The position numbers and the translations under genes were made by a program. Of a DNA stretch of 64,000 nt, positions 23,201-33,296 are shown one piece after another (the stretch's first letter is position 1; each line of letters starts with the position of its first letter). Under the pieces are notes generated by a model. That model was not told the DNA's origin and searched no databases. It saw only the letters and a program-made list of their open reading frames with translations. Origin of the DNA: Alternaria dauci. Lineage: Eukaryota > Ascomycota > Dothideomycetes > Pleosporales > Pleosporaceae. Where the stretch lies: the NCBI RefSeq assembly GCF_042100115.1, contig NC_091279.1, forward strand, positions 1,364,001 to 1,428,000. The letters run 5' to 3'.

Positions 23201-25234
23201 AGATGCAGGAGCAGATTACTGCGTACATAAATGGCTCTGACATAGTGGCAAAGTATGCGCAATCGAGCAACAGGACGAGCGCTTCTTCCCATACACTGCG
23301 CATCACTTTCAGATCACCACTCGAGACGCGCTCGATGGATGTGCCATGCGAGCTGAAGGCGGCTGAGCTATGGGAAATTGCCTTTCGTCTGACCAAAGGC
23401 CGCTACGCGAGCTACGAGCTACGACATCGGAACGCGCGGATCCCTGCAACTCAAGATATTGCCGTCAACGTGCTCAATGCCGCCTTCGAAGTGTTTATCA
23501 CGCCTCTAGAGCCGACCGTATCGAGTGAGAGCAGTGACCTTGAGGAACTGTGTCTCATCAAGGTCTATCCCGGTAACGACTATCAGAACAGTGTCGTGTC
23601 GTATTGGGAATCGAGACAGACTACGAAATCTCTAGCATCAGCTGTCTTCAGATATTATCGCCAGAGGTTCATAGACACGTCGACGTATCATATTGAGCAG
23701 CCCTTTCTCTTCTGGACCGGACTACATGATATTGGGGACAACCACGTTGTGGGTAAAGCAGTGTACGATCATTGGAGGCCAATGGCAGACTTCCTCAACA
23801 GTAGAGATTCAACTGGCCGGCTAGCAAAAGAGAGTGTTGTTGATAAAATCTCTAACGATAACGAATCGGTCGATACAGATCACGAAGACACAGCGATGGG
23901 TATCCGCCCTCTTGTGTTCAAGATACTTCTAGGGGAACATTCACGCTCTAACAAAAAGCGTGATACACTGAGCCGGCTAGACGTCTTGAAGCAGATGTTT
24001 GATGCCTACATCAATCGTCTGCTCGCATATAACTTCCAGACACATCTTGGTTTGGTCACTTTCAGTTCCAAGTCATCTGTGTCACAGAAGATCACGAACG
24101 CTGTTGAAAATTTCCGTCACAAACTCAACAACACGAAAGCCTCTGGGGATACGGCTATATGGGACTGTATCGCTCTTGCACAGGATCAGCTCCAGGAGTA
24201 CGCCAAGCAGTACCCGAACGCGAAATTAAGAATTATCTGCATTTCTGACGGCGAGGACAACAAATCCAAAACTGAAGCACATAGCCTTCCCTCAAGCCTG
24301 TTCCGCAACGGCATCGTGGTCGATTCATTCTGCTTGGGCGACGCATACAAGAACGCCGATCTCAAATCGATATCTTACCTGACAGGTGGGTATGTTTTCC
24401 AGCCGAAGAGTCTAGAGGAAGCTATGGCGATCTGTGAAATGGAGCCTGTGCTTTCCCTCTTGGAGCGGCCAGAAAAGTCTCTCAAGACTTCTGTCTACCA
24501 TCGCAAGTATCTCGCCAATCCAGGTCTGTATAACTTTCGTGCTACCCAAGGTATCGCCAGGGTCGATGAAGTCAGCCGCGATAAATTTCCGGATCGCAAG
24601 CAGCATCCTCATCTCGCAGAGTCGTTTGTTGAGCTTGGCCATCTCAACAAAGTCACAGCAACCAACCGTACAGACAGTAATGTACGTTTGAGCAGGATTC
24701 ATAACGAAATTCGTAATTCAGGCGCCAAACCGCACCCGCATTATGATATCTACATCTGCGAGTCGAACATGGGGCTCTGGAAGGTTGTCATGCAAGGTAC
24801 GTCGCTTGGTGCTTTTGCCCTTGCAAGGTCTCATAAGGTAGCCTTTAGGGAGATGCTAACCATCTTTAGGCCCAGTTGATAGCACCTACGCTGGTGGTAC
24901 TTTCCTCCTCTATGTAGAGATGGGAAACAGCTACCCCATGTCACCGCCAGAAGCACGCTTCATCACACCCATTTACCATCCCAACATTAATCGTCACGGT
25001 CGCATCTGCCATTCGATCTTGGACCGCAACTGGACACTGGATACTTCTACAAAAGATGTCATCGATACCATCTATTCGCTACTGCTTGTGCCTGAATTCA
25101 GCGACCCCATCAACACTGTCGTCACACTGAACTATCATTGGGACGAGGTTCAGTTCAAGGAAGAGGCACAGCGTCATATTGAGAAGCACGCCAGCAAGAA
25201 CAGGAAGTCTTGGCGAATCGAAATGGTAGGCTAG
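20211..25234 (+). CDS. VWA / U-box / E2 ubiquitin-conjugating fusion protein
   Basis: A 1598-residue protein from four exons: 20211-20477, 20553-23050, 23130-24796 and 24870-25234. It carries both halves of a ubiquitin-transfer reaction. The U-box (about 892-958; CPISSNVMEDPVTTVDGFTY) is an E3-type E2-binding fold. The C-terminal E2 core (about 1440-1598) has helix 1 RLSRIHNEI, HPN at 1514-1516 and the catalytic Cys1524 in GRICHSIL. A von Willebrand A domain has a complete MIDAS set: Asp702-x-Ser704-x-Ser706, Thr1263 and Asp1295 (ICISDGEDN). The first strand with DLSSS lies about 190 residues before the U-box, whereas helix 1 (SRLDVLKQMFDAY, from 1203) lies after it, so the U-box appears nested inside the VWA domain. 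The segments at about 1-220 and 975-1100 look beta-rich and could be ubiquitin-like folds (weak). The U-box intron falls after IERW. I know no named family with this order. Confidence 0.85.
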
Positions 25235-25870
25235 GCTGGATGATAGGGAGAGCGTCTGTGCAACAGCAGAGACGAATGGAGAAGAAGACCGGTGGCCTTT
25301 CGAACACATGTAGCAGTTGAGGCGTAGTGCTGCTCAGACAAGAATTTGACAATGATACCATTTGTTGTTCATTTAGTCGTCTTCGAAATCTTAGCGGCCA
25401 TACTTCGTAGTGAATAGATATGTTACGAAATCATCTTGTCTACAGATTTGACAAGCCCTACCTCTCCATCTTCGGATTTCCAGATCTATCGAAACCATCT
25501 AATATACTGGACGGAGAATCGTGTACGCTTAGTCCAGACGCTTATCCCACCCGCGTTAACGCCACGTCTTGGTCCCTAATTCAGCAAATCAAATCCCTTT
25601 TTCCTCTCTGAAATCGATGTGAGAGGTGCCTAGCCAGCTGTCTGCTGTTCATTGTTGTCACCACTCTCCTTTATGGGGGGGCGTTTCGTCCGCAGCACCA
25701 GCCAGATGTACCATGCTCTTTCGGTCAAATATCATGCCACTGCTTTGTCTACTCTTTAATACACGCCCCATGATTAATAGTTAAGCCGCATCTGAGTCAT
25801 TAGCCAAGAGTTAAGGTGAAGGAGTAGGCGTAGGGCGAGATGAGGGGCGAGCGGCGGGTAAAGGAGACGA
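25235..25870. other. Convergent intergenic region
   Basis: About 640 bases between two convergent 3' ends. A G-run (7 G) lies at 25675. Nothing else is seen. Confidence 0.5.
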
Positions 25871-27226
25871 CTACAAACTCGAGGACGTGTCCTCGTATTT
25901 ATAAGCTAGTATCTCAGAATCCTGACGGTGATCTGTAGTAACACTAAGGCTTTGGCCTAGTACTGTAGTAAGGGCTCCAATGTCGCCAGTAGAGACGGAG
26001 CGGCGGCGGCGGCTGAGTGGTGGAGCATGTAGAGCCATTGGTTGGTCTTCTTTGTTCTCGCCGTCTTCTGCTATGTTGTCGGGCGGGGTGCGAATATAGC
26101 CTGTAGGCTTGGTCGCCTGCAGCCTAGCAAACTTCTGTGCAAGCTTCTCATTTGCTTCCGTCAACCTTTCCTTGTCCTGCTGCAGAACGGCAATTTGAGA
26201 CCGTAGCTCACAGTTTTTAACCATGAGTTCAATGGCATGACTACGCGCTCGCTCAACCTCATCATCGATAGAAGGCGAGAATGGTTGAGAGATCGGATAT
26301 GCTAGACCTGTTTGAGCAGGATAGATGCGGTAGCGCTCCAACGGCACACTGCGCTCCTGCTGCATAGCTTCGTAGAGACACTTCATCTTTATGCCTTCTA
26401 TGACATCTTTGGGAAGCTGCTCTGATGTTGCAACAGTGGTGAGTGGCTTGCCAGTCTGTAGATGAGCGATACGTGGGCCCACTACCTGGAGTGAAAACGC
26501 ACGCAGGCGCTCCTGGATGACCACTAGCCACTTTTTGTACTGCGAACCTTGTTGCGGCTTCAAGTGGATAGCTAGCTTATACAAATCGTGCAGCTTGGAG
26601 TGTGCGGTTTCAAGAGTCTTGAGCCGGGTAACATCGTCATCTTGCAACGAACGTCCATCTATGACGAGGCTGCTGTACTTCATCTTATCTGGATCGGCGA
26701 AGCGGATCAATAACGTATGGACTGTGGACCGCGGTAATCCGATGCGGTCACATATAGAGTCCAACACAATAAGGTCGAATTCGTATGCAGCACCCGTTGC
26801 CTGTATCTTTGCCAGGAACTCACCCAGGGCGACCCAGCCGCGCATTTCCACGTTGTTGATCCACTTGTACCAGGCCTCGGGGGCTTCGGGAAGTTCAACG
26901 ATATCATGATACAACATCCAGACCAGGAAATCGCAGAGTTGCGTAGAATTCAAAGCATTGGCAAACGCCTTGGTAAACTTTGGGATGGCAGGCAGAGATG
27001 GCGAGGGGTGCGTGAGCACTGGAAAGTGTGCTTCTGGCTCGCGCGACTTGCTGAAGAAACTACGCAGACCTGTGTGACGACATTCAGGCCGAGAGCTGGG
27101 AGGCTTAGATGACGTGGGGGCCAAAGGACGTGTGCTATCGGACGTCGTGCGACTGGCTGATCGATACTTGTTGTGCATTCCGAGTATGGATGGCTTACGC
27201 TGCGGAAGCTTGTTTGGTGGATCCAT
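25871..27226 (-). CDS. Hypothetical coiled-coil protein, 451 aa
   Basis: A single open frame of 451 codons beginning MDPPNKLPQRKPSILGMHNK. The first 75 residues are basic and disordered (Ser/Arg/Pro-rich). Residues about 80-330 look globular and helical (FANALNSTQLCDFLVWMLY; YEFDLIVLDSICDRIGLPR; LYKLAIHLKPQQGSQYKKW). Residues about 325-385 form a clear coiled coil (VKNCELRSQIAVLQQDKERL and EANEKLAQKFARLQ). The tail holds RRRRSVSTGD, a basic Ser motif that could be phosphorylated or act as a nuclear signal. I do not recognise a domain. Confidence 0.7.
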   Translation of the reverse strand: MDPPNKLPQRKPSILGMHNKYRSASRTTSDSTRPLAPTSSKPPSSRPECRHTGLRSFFSKSREPEAHFPVLTHPSPSLPAIPKFTKAFANALNSTQLCDFLVWMLYHDIVELPEAPEAWYKWINNVEMRGWVALGEFLAKIQATGAAYEFDLIVLDSICDRIGLPRSTVHTLLIRFADPDKMKYSSLVIDGRSLQDDDVTRLKTLETAHSKLHDLYKLAIHLKPQQGSQYKKWLVVIQERLRAFSLQVVGPRIAHLQTGKPLTTVATSEQLPKDVIEGIKMKCLYEAMQQERSVPLERYRIYPAQTGLAYPISQPFSPSIDDEVERARSHAIELMVKNCELRSQIAVLQQDKERLTEANEKLAQKFARLQATKPTGYIRTPPDNIAEDGENKEDQPMALHAPPLSRRRRSVSTGDIGALTTVLGQSLSVTTDHRQDSEILAYKYEDTSSSL

Positions 27227-27798
27227 TGTTGCTAGTAGCGAGGCGGGGTCTTTCTGGTGCGGTTACAATACGGCTGGACTGAAGCTGCAGTCGATATGTA
27301 AACTCGATGTGGTCTTCTTATGAAGAAATTCTACTGCCTTTTGTAAGCTTCAGTGTTCCTAGGTTTTCATCACCACGTGAAGATAGTTTGGTGAGATGCA
27401 CAATTGAGTCAAAGAAGACGTTACTGGCCGCGCAGAAACTCAAATTCACCAGGGGGCTTGAGTATTGGAGATCTAAGTCTCTCCCGATATTCGTGGTTGC
27501 GACTGAGGCGAGTAGACTCGCTTGTACCAGGCTGAAAAGTTCACTAGAGGCGATGCAGATGCGCAAACGCCCTTAGTTACAGCTGAGTGAATGCTGATAC
27601 TGCGCAGCTACTGTCGTAGCTGACTAATGAATCACTGCGTTCACTTTGAACGCGTTTCAAGGGGTTTACGTACGTAATACGCTTTGAAATCTCTTAGAAG
27701 TACAGTGTCGATTTTGTCTACAGCAGCTGCGTTGAAGAGGTAGATGTCGCGTCATAAGCTACTAATGATAAGTCAACCGTGGGCACGTGTTCTATTAT
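27227..27798. other. Intergenic
   Basis: Lies between two minus-strand genes: promoter of the coiled-coil gene and 3' UTR of the carrier. Short frames on both strands (about 82-89 codons, 27307-27576) overlap each other and have no convincing protein character. Confidence 0.45.
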
Positions 27799-28877
27799 CT
27801 AGTCTTCGTCATGGCTTTGCTGCTCGTCATCGGCAAAGACCTTTGGCAAATATAACTTGGTATTCTCATAAACCAGGAACGTAACAATCGTGGTTGGAAT
27901 GACTCGCAACGTATTGGGGATAACACTGTGAAGGTCAGCTATGCACTGCATCCGGGTCTAGAACGCAACGGGATTTCCTACCCCTTGTAGAAGGCCAAGA
28001 ATCCTTCATTCTGATAAGTCTTCCTGAGCACATCCAGCAGTCCGTTGTACTGCTGAGCGGCATTGTACTGTTGCAGTCTCGCTCTTATTGGCTGATACGG
28101 GTACGTGATGGCTCCAGCAAGTAGTTTGCTTCCGCCGCTCATGTAGACGTACTCCCAATTGCTCAACTTATCCTGTCCGCCAATATGTGTTGCCCGTCTC
28201 TTCTTCATGTTCTCGTAAATGCTAAATTGCACTGCGCCGTGTAGTACACCCAGTGACGAAGGCAGAAAGCCGGCCCAAAGCCCCTTCAATCCTCGAGTCT
28301 CGTATACGTGACGGAGACCGAAGGCCATCGACTTGTATGCAGAAGGATGATTCGCGCCGCGCTCGAGCATACGAGTCTTCACCACCCATATAGGATTTGT
28401 GCATGCACCTGTGAGAAGACCTAGCAAACGGTCAGTAACGCCCATCAGGGTGCTTTTGCTCGACATACCAGCAATTATACTTGCGGAGAAGAATTCAGCA
28501 CTCCCCAGGTGCTCTCCTTTCTGCCTCCTACTTTGAAATAATTCTTTCAAATTGCCATAGAACAGGAAGTATAAGCCCCAGCCCAGACTGTTGCCCAGTA
28601 GATTTGGCCACAGCCCTCTGTATAGTGCTCGTACGCCTCCTTCATCCTTGATAACGTTTCGAAGTATTCGATACGAGTCACCAGGTCGCGATCGGCTTTG
28701 TGTATTGAGTTGTAGTCGGTTCTTTAATAAGTCGAGTGGATGTGCGGCGAGGCAAGAGACGACGCCAGCGCTGAATCCGGCTACACTCTCGACAAGAGAT
28801 GCTGATAAGGGGCTCCTAGGCGCGTTTGCTCGTTTCCTTTTATCATTTTGCTCTACGGGTGGGAATGCGCGGGGCAT
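27799..28877 (-). CDS. FLX1: Mitochondrial carrier, FLX1 (FAD/folate) type
   Basis: A 320-residue inner-membrane solute carrier in three exons: 28877-28469, 28408-27982 and 27925-27799. The three SLC25 repeats are visible by their Px[DE]xx[KR] motifs: HPLDLLKNRLQ, TNPIWVVKTRM and YPYQPIRARLQ. The GWGLYFLFY segment after the first repeat and the NPIWVVKTRM signature are typical of the FAD/folate branch (yeast Flx1, animal SLC25A32), which moves FAD between mitochondria and cytosol. The last exon adds the sixth helix (RVIPTTIVTFLVYENTK) and an acidic tail. The first intron is 60 bases long and has no in-frame stop, so an unspliced message would still encode a protein; splicing restores the canonical AGACTNPIW. 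Substrate is inferred from family resemblance. Confidence 0.85.
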
Positions 28878-29279
28878 TGCGGGCTCGGATGGTAGGCAGT
28901 CAAAACCGGCAAGGACATCCTCAGACTTGTCAGGATCAAGACGGCACTGGTTCGTGGAGATAAGAATGCTATATCATGGCTGCTGACACGCGGTATTGTG
29001 AACGACGCCGGCAGTCATGGGAAGAGAGAAGTTGTCGATTGTGGACTCGGTGGAAGCTTGGACCCGCCATCGGAGCTACCCGCGGACAGCTCGCGTGGGT
29101 TACATACGTCACTCTGTGCATCACCGCGCACTGCCGATATAGCAAAGGAGGCAGCATACCGCGACAGTCTGCCGGTGCAACGCATATAAACCTTGTACGC
29201 GTAAAGATGCGCGACGAACACTCAACAGAATCACAGGCTGCATGGATACTATAAATTACACGTACATGACACGTTCAGA
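28878..29279. other. Intergenic
   Basis: About 400 bases between two minus-strand genes, holding the carrier promoter and the amine oxidase 3' end. No other signal. Confidence 0.5.
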
Positions 29280-31492
29280 CTACACACCAGCCCCAAACTT
29301 CTGGTCCGAGCAACAGGTCGGAGGTGTAGCGCTATCAGGCTTCTTCTCCTCTCCAAACGCCATGCGAGAAATCTTATCTACCAACGTGCTGCCCTGCTTG
29401 ACACCACTTGGAACGCTGCAATAGCTCGGTGGAACATCCATACAAGGGTTGCGTGTGAAGAAATTGCGTGGTCTCAGCAACAGCGTCATCGGCTCAGCAG
29501 GCATGATGGGAAAGTCTTCCGGTGATGGGAAATGTGTGATTCCGAATGTGTGCCACAAGACGACGTCGGTGTTGTCAAGATTCTCGTTGGGGTTAGCCTC
29601 GATCCAGGCAGGAATGCCTTGGGACGGCTCGCCAGAGGTCTGCGGAACATGACGGCCTGCTGGGTGGAGTTGCGTATCGTCGTCTACAATATGTCAGTCT
29701 ATGTCTTCGTACGTGATTTTCAGATAGGACCCACATTTGGTGACATGCACTGCATGTCTCGCGAAACCCGCTCTCTTCCACACCAAACTCCCGGGCTTTG
29801 GTAGTAGATCAGGCACTTCTCTACTCACCAGCTTATAGGAAACCGGCTTCTTGCTGTACGGATTCAGCTTATTGGTATTAGCCATCTCCCATGTTCTGCT
29901 CGTGGCGCCATTATAATCGGTTGCCGCCTGCTCAGGCGTGCTGAGCTTTGTCTTCTTCGCGTAGAAAGCGTTGCCGTACTTGTTCTCCGCGCTGCCGACT
30001 TCGCCTTCGCCACGTACTGCGTCAACCATGAAAACGGTATTTTCTGGGCCATCCACGTTTGGGTCTATGCGCATACAGAACAAATGTTGGTGGTTGTGCG
30101 CATTCACGCCAGGATACACCTCCGTTCCCCAGCCTTTCAGATCCTCGCCAGGCAGCATGGCGTATGTGTTCAGAATACCAGTAAGCTTGATCTCCAATTG
30201 AATGGTGCCATCGAGATGGAAGATCCAGTATACGCAGTATTCGTAGTTCGCGGCGGTGAAGATCTGTGAGATGATGAGTTTGCGAGCACGAGTGACAGTA
30301 ACGCTATCATCGCGGAAATCTGTGTGCTTGAACAGAATACCAGCATCCTCTTCGTGAATGCAAATAGCGTTCTTGATTGTCGTTGCCTGGCCGGCACGGT
30401 TGACAAATGCTGCGTCCATGTAGTGGATCGCACCCTTGCAATCACAGCCCAGGCTTAGCGAGTTGGTCATGTATCCACCACCGTATTCTCCGAGGTCAAA
30501 GGCGTGCTTGCGCTGATGTGGATGTTCTGGATTACCGTACGGAACCACCATCTCCGCAAGTGACAGGCGCCAGAAGGTATCGCGAACTGTACCTTTGTCG
30601 TTGAACGTGATGTCGGACAGAACTAGGCCTTCGCGGTAGTTGAAGCCAATGTGTAGCTTCCAATTCGCCCAACTGATATATCGCCCATCTAGTTTGAATG
30701 AAACGCCCTCCGGCTGCGTGATGTTGATAGGTTTCAAACCGGTCTTGAATCCACCTTCAGCTTCGATGGCGGCTGCATGATAGTTGTTTGGTGGGGCCTG
30801 GTTGAGCGGTCTTCGGACTGGTGGGACATCGATGTGGATGATCTCCTGCGTGTCGGAATTGTAGATAGGGCAGAAGTCCAATGGGTACGTGTATTGGCAG
30901 TCATCGACATGTGGGCGGTAGTACATGAGAGCTTGCTGAAGACGGACTTTGGTGCCAAAGCGCTCATCGTAGCCAATCGTCCATGGGTCACAGTAGACTT
31001 TGTGCATATCCTCCGGTGGGATACCAAGCAAGCCACATTGCTCAATAACCTTTGGATCTTTCCGTACAATCGTCTCTACTATCTGCAAATCTTCCATGGT
31101 AATCTGAACCCAGGTCAGAGGAGAGTTCAGTGCATCAAAGTTTCTTCTCAACTTACAAGTGGTTGCACGTTATCAGTCAATGCCCAGGTGACAATTTTGC
31201 CTTCAGTCAGATCTGCATGCCCGTCGTACACCTTGCTCCCGCGGCCAATGCAGACGACGTCAGCAACTCGATGTGGCCGCGGTGTGTGCTCGGGATCTTT
31301 CAGCCATTTCATCATATCCGCCTTGCGCGGTTCCAACAACGTGATGGCATTGAAGAACACATCGTTGTGCTCCTTTCTGATGATAGCGACTGCGCGCTCA
31401 ATCTCAGATTCACTCAAAGGATCGAATGGGTGTGGAAGCTCTCCAATTCCTGTTATGTGTGAGGCTGCTTGCTTCAGTCGATCGAGCGCCAT
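29280..31492 (-). CDS. Copper-containing primary amine oxidase
   Basis: A 702-residue topaquinone enzyme that oxidises primary amines to aldehydes with release of ammonia and hydrogen peroxide, letting fungi use amines as nitrogen source. Three exons: 31492-31157, 31103-29735 and 29683-29280. The topaquinone precursor is Tyr399 in TAANYEY and the catalytic base is Asp315 in FDLGEYGGGY, 84 residues earlier as in yeast enzymes. Copper ligands are the two His of HNHQH and the His in WHTFGITHFP of the last exon. The N2/N3 domains precede (residues about 20-230). There is no signal peptide, consistent with intracellular or peroxisomal fungal enzymes, but the C-terminus ends FGAGV, not a clear PTS1 signal. 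The residues required for activity are all present. Confidence 0.95.
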
Positions 31493-32669
31493 TGCAGAGA
31501 TGTGTTGTCGTAGAGGTGGTTGGGGAAGGCTTACTGTCCGAAGCTATCAGGGTCCAGCGGGGTCTTTATACTTTTGTGACAGATCAATAGCCCAACGGCC
31601 TAGCAGCGCGATCTCAACTGTCTGGCTATCGACTCAACCACTGCTTCTTCGCCAATCAGATAAGTCATTGTTGCATTGAAATATTTCCAACTGTCAACTG
31701 GCGGTCTCCAACGCTTTTATCGACGCGATAAGCAGAGGCCGCGGGACTATCGCGCCAGTTTCGGTTAGTCTGCCCCACTTCTCCACGCACGTCACCATCT
31801 GGGCAGTTCAGTTCGATGCATCACTTGTGCAATAGCTACCATCTCTGGACGCTGCCTGTTCTATCGCATTATTTCCGCAAACATAGCGAGTGTTATCGCG
31901 GTGTCTTGATGCGGTAGGTCCAGCCGACAGAACATTGCAGGTAGATGGTCATGACGTCTCGTGTCGGACAAGAAGGTCCGATTCTTCGGCCTGTCAAGTC
32001 CGCTGTCACGGATTCAGAACACAGCAAGGCCACGACATGAGGCTCTTTAGGAGGTGGATCAAAGTGTAAATCTAACGTGGCCATGGTCACTACTCATAGT
32101 TACAAATCTCGTAGCATGGAGGATCCAAGCTGAATTCTCAAACATACTTTTCTTCATGTAGTGAAGCCAAGTGGCTACAATGGCCAGTGTGATGGTATTT
32201 TCTGTCCTTCTCCACTCACATTCATATCCTCGCAAACATGAAAACGAGCACCCGGAGAAATCTGGAAGACATCTTCAATGGCAGAGTCGAGACTTTCCAC
32301 CAGTCTATCGCGAGCGGAGTCATTCCATTCTAGATAACGATCTTGATCCGCTGATTCGACTTCAGGTATGAATTTTGGAAGACTTGTCCCCATCTAGGAC
32401 ATAATTACGTCTATTCCAGTTTCTCCCGCCAGTTTTTTGCTTGTTTATCTGGTGGTGAGTTCTTCACGCTCTTCCTTGGCCAGTCCCATGTTCTACCGGA
32501 CAAGTCTCTTTCGAGCATTGTAGATATGGGCCGAAATTTTGGAAAAGAGATAGACGTACTCGTACTCTGAAATGAGCTGGACTATACCGAGTCCGTGGGG
32601 CTTTCTGTACATTATAGATATGGCCACTCGGCGAACAAGCTTTGAACTGCAACCATCGCGCGCTCGACG

Positions 32670-32812
32670 TATGAGAGAACGAAAATGATTATCAGCATCC
32701 CATACTGATCTTGTCTCGCCGTGGCATGACTAGTGGTACACGGAATGCGCTCATATATCATGAGAACAAGTTCCGCCTGGAGGTTGAGGAACGGCGAGTA
32801 GGTAATAGTCAT
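32670..32812 (-). pseudogene. Fragment of a 2EXR/F-box-like hypothetical protein
   Basis: The minus-strand frame reads SPFLNLQAELVLMIYERIP followed by a tract ending YGMLIIIF. This matches the recurring N-terminal block of the large 2EXR-like families in Dothideomycetes (pattern FLxLPAELRLxIYExLP...). After IIIF the frame changes character and ends within 25 codons, and no continuation of normal length exists. I read it as a degenerate copy; family resemblance is from memory. Confidence 0.4.
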
Positions 32813-33263
32813 ACAGGGACGCAAGACTACTCGTGATGTCGGCATCGCAAAAAAGAGGTATCGCCTGTTCTGTGTTTTGCCGAGAGCAAACGCGTAATGG
32901 TTCTGCAGGAGGTCAGGCGAGGTGACCAATCCTGTACAATACCACTCCTCTTCTTACGGATATCCAACTGCAGCGCTGAACATCTGCCAACAGCGGCTCT
33001 GGGGCGATTTACCGAGCTTCAGGTTGATAATCTATCATCGAAGCGATGCGTTACGCTTAAATGAGTGAGGGGTCAGCAGATGCAAGTTCATACTGCTCTT
33101 GAGAACAAGCGCTTCGCGCTGGACTCAAACCAAAATAAGGTTATCAGCATTTGCAGCAGAGACCAGCCGAATAAGAGTGACAAATGAGAGCCTTGGAGGG
33201 CAGCATACAGCCTCAATTACGCCACTCGATCACGGTGGACATTGTGGATTATTAATGGACTAT

Positions 33264-33296
33264 TGAAAAAAAAAGAAGAAGAAGAAGAAGAAAAGT
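33264..33296. repeat. A-run and (GAA)n microsatellite
   Basis: Nine A residues followed by about five to six GAA units and a short A-rich end. Simple repeat in the gene-poor region. Confidence 0.75.

Noticed and set aside
20211..25234. Reading the VWA/U-box part and the E2 part as two neighbouring genes
   Set aside because: The phase-1 junction 24796/24870 rebuilds the E2 strand LWKVVMQGPVDSTYAGG across the intron, and helix 1 of the E2 is already in the upstream exon with no stop or promoter-sized gap.
30777..31679. Plus-strand frame of 300 codons opposite the amine oxidase
   Set aside because: Antisense to a strongly supported enzyme with all catalytic residues; no family resemblance.
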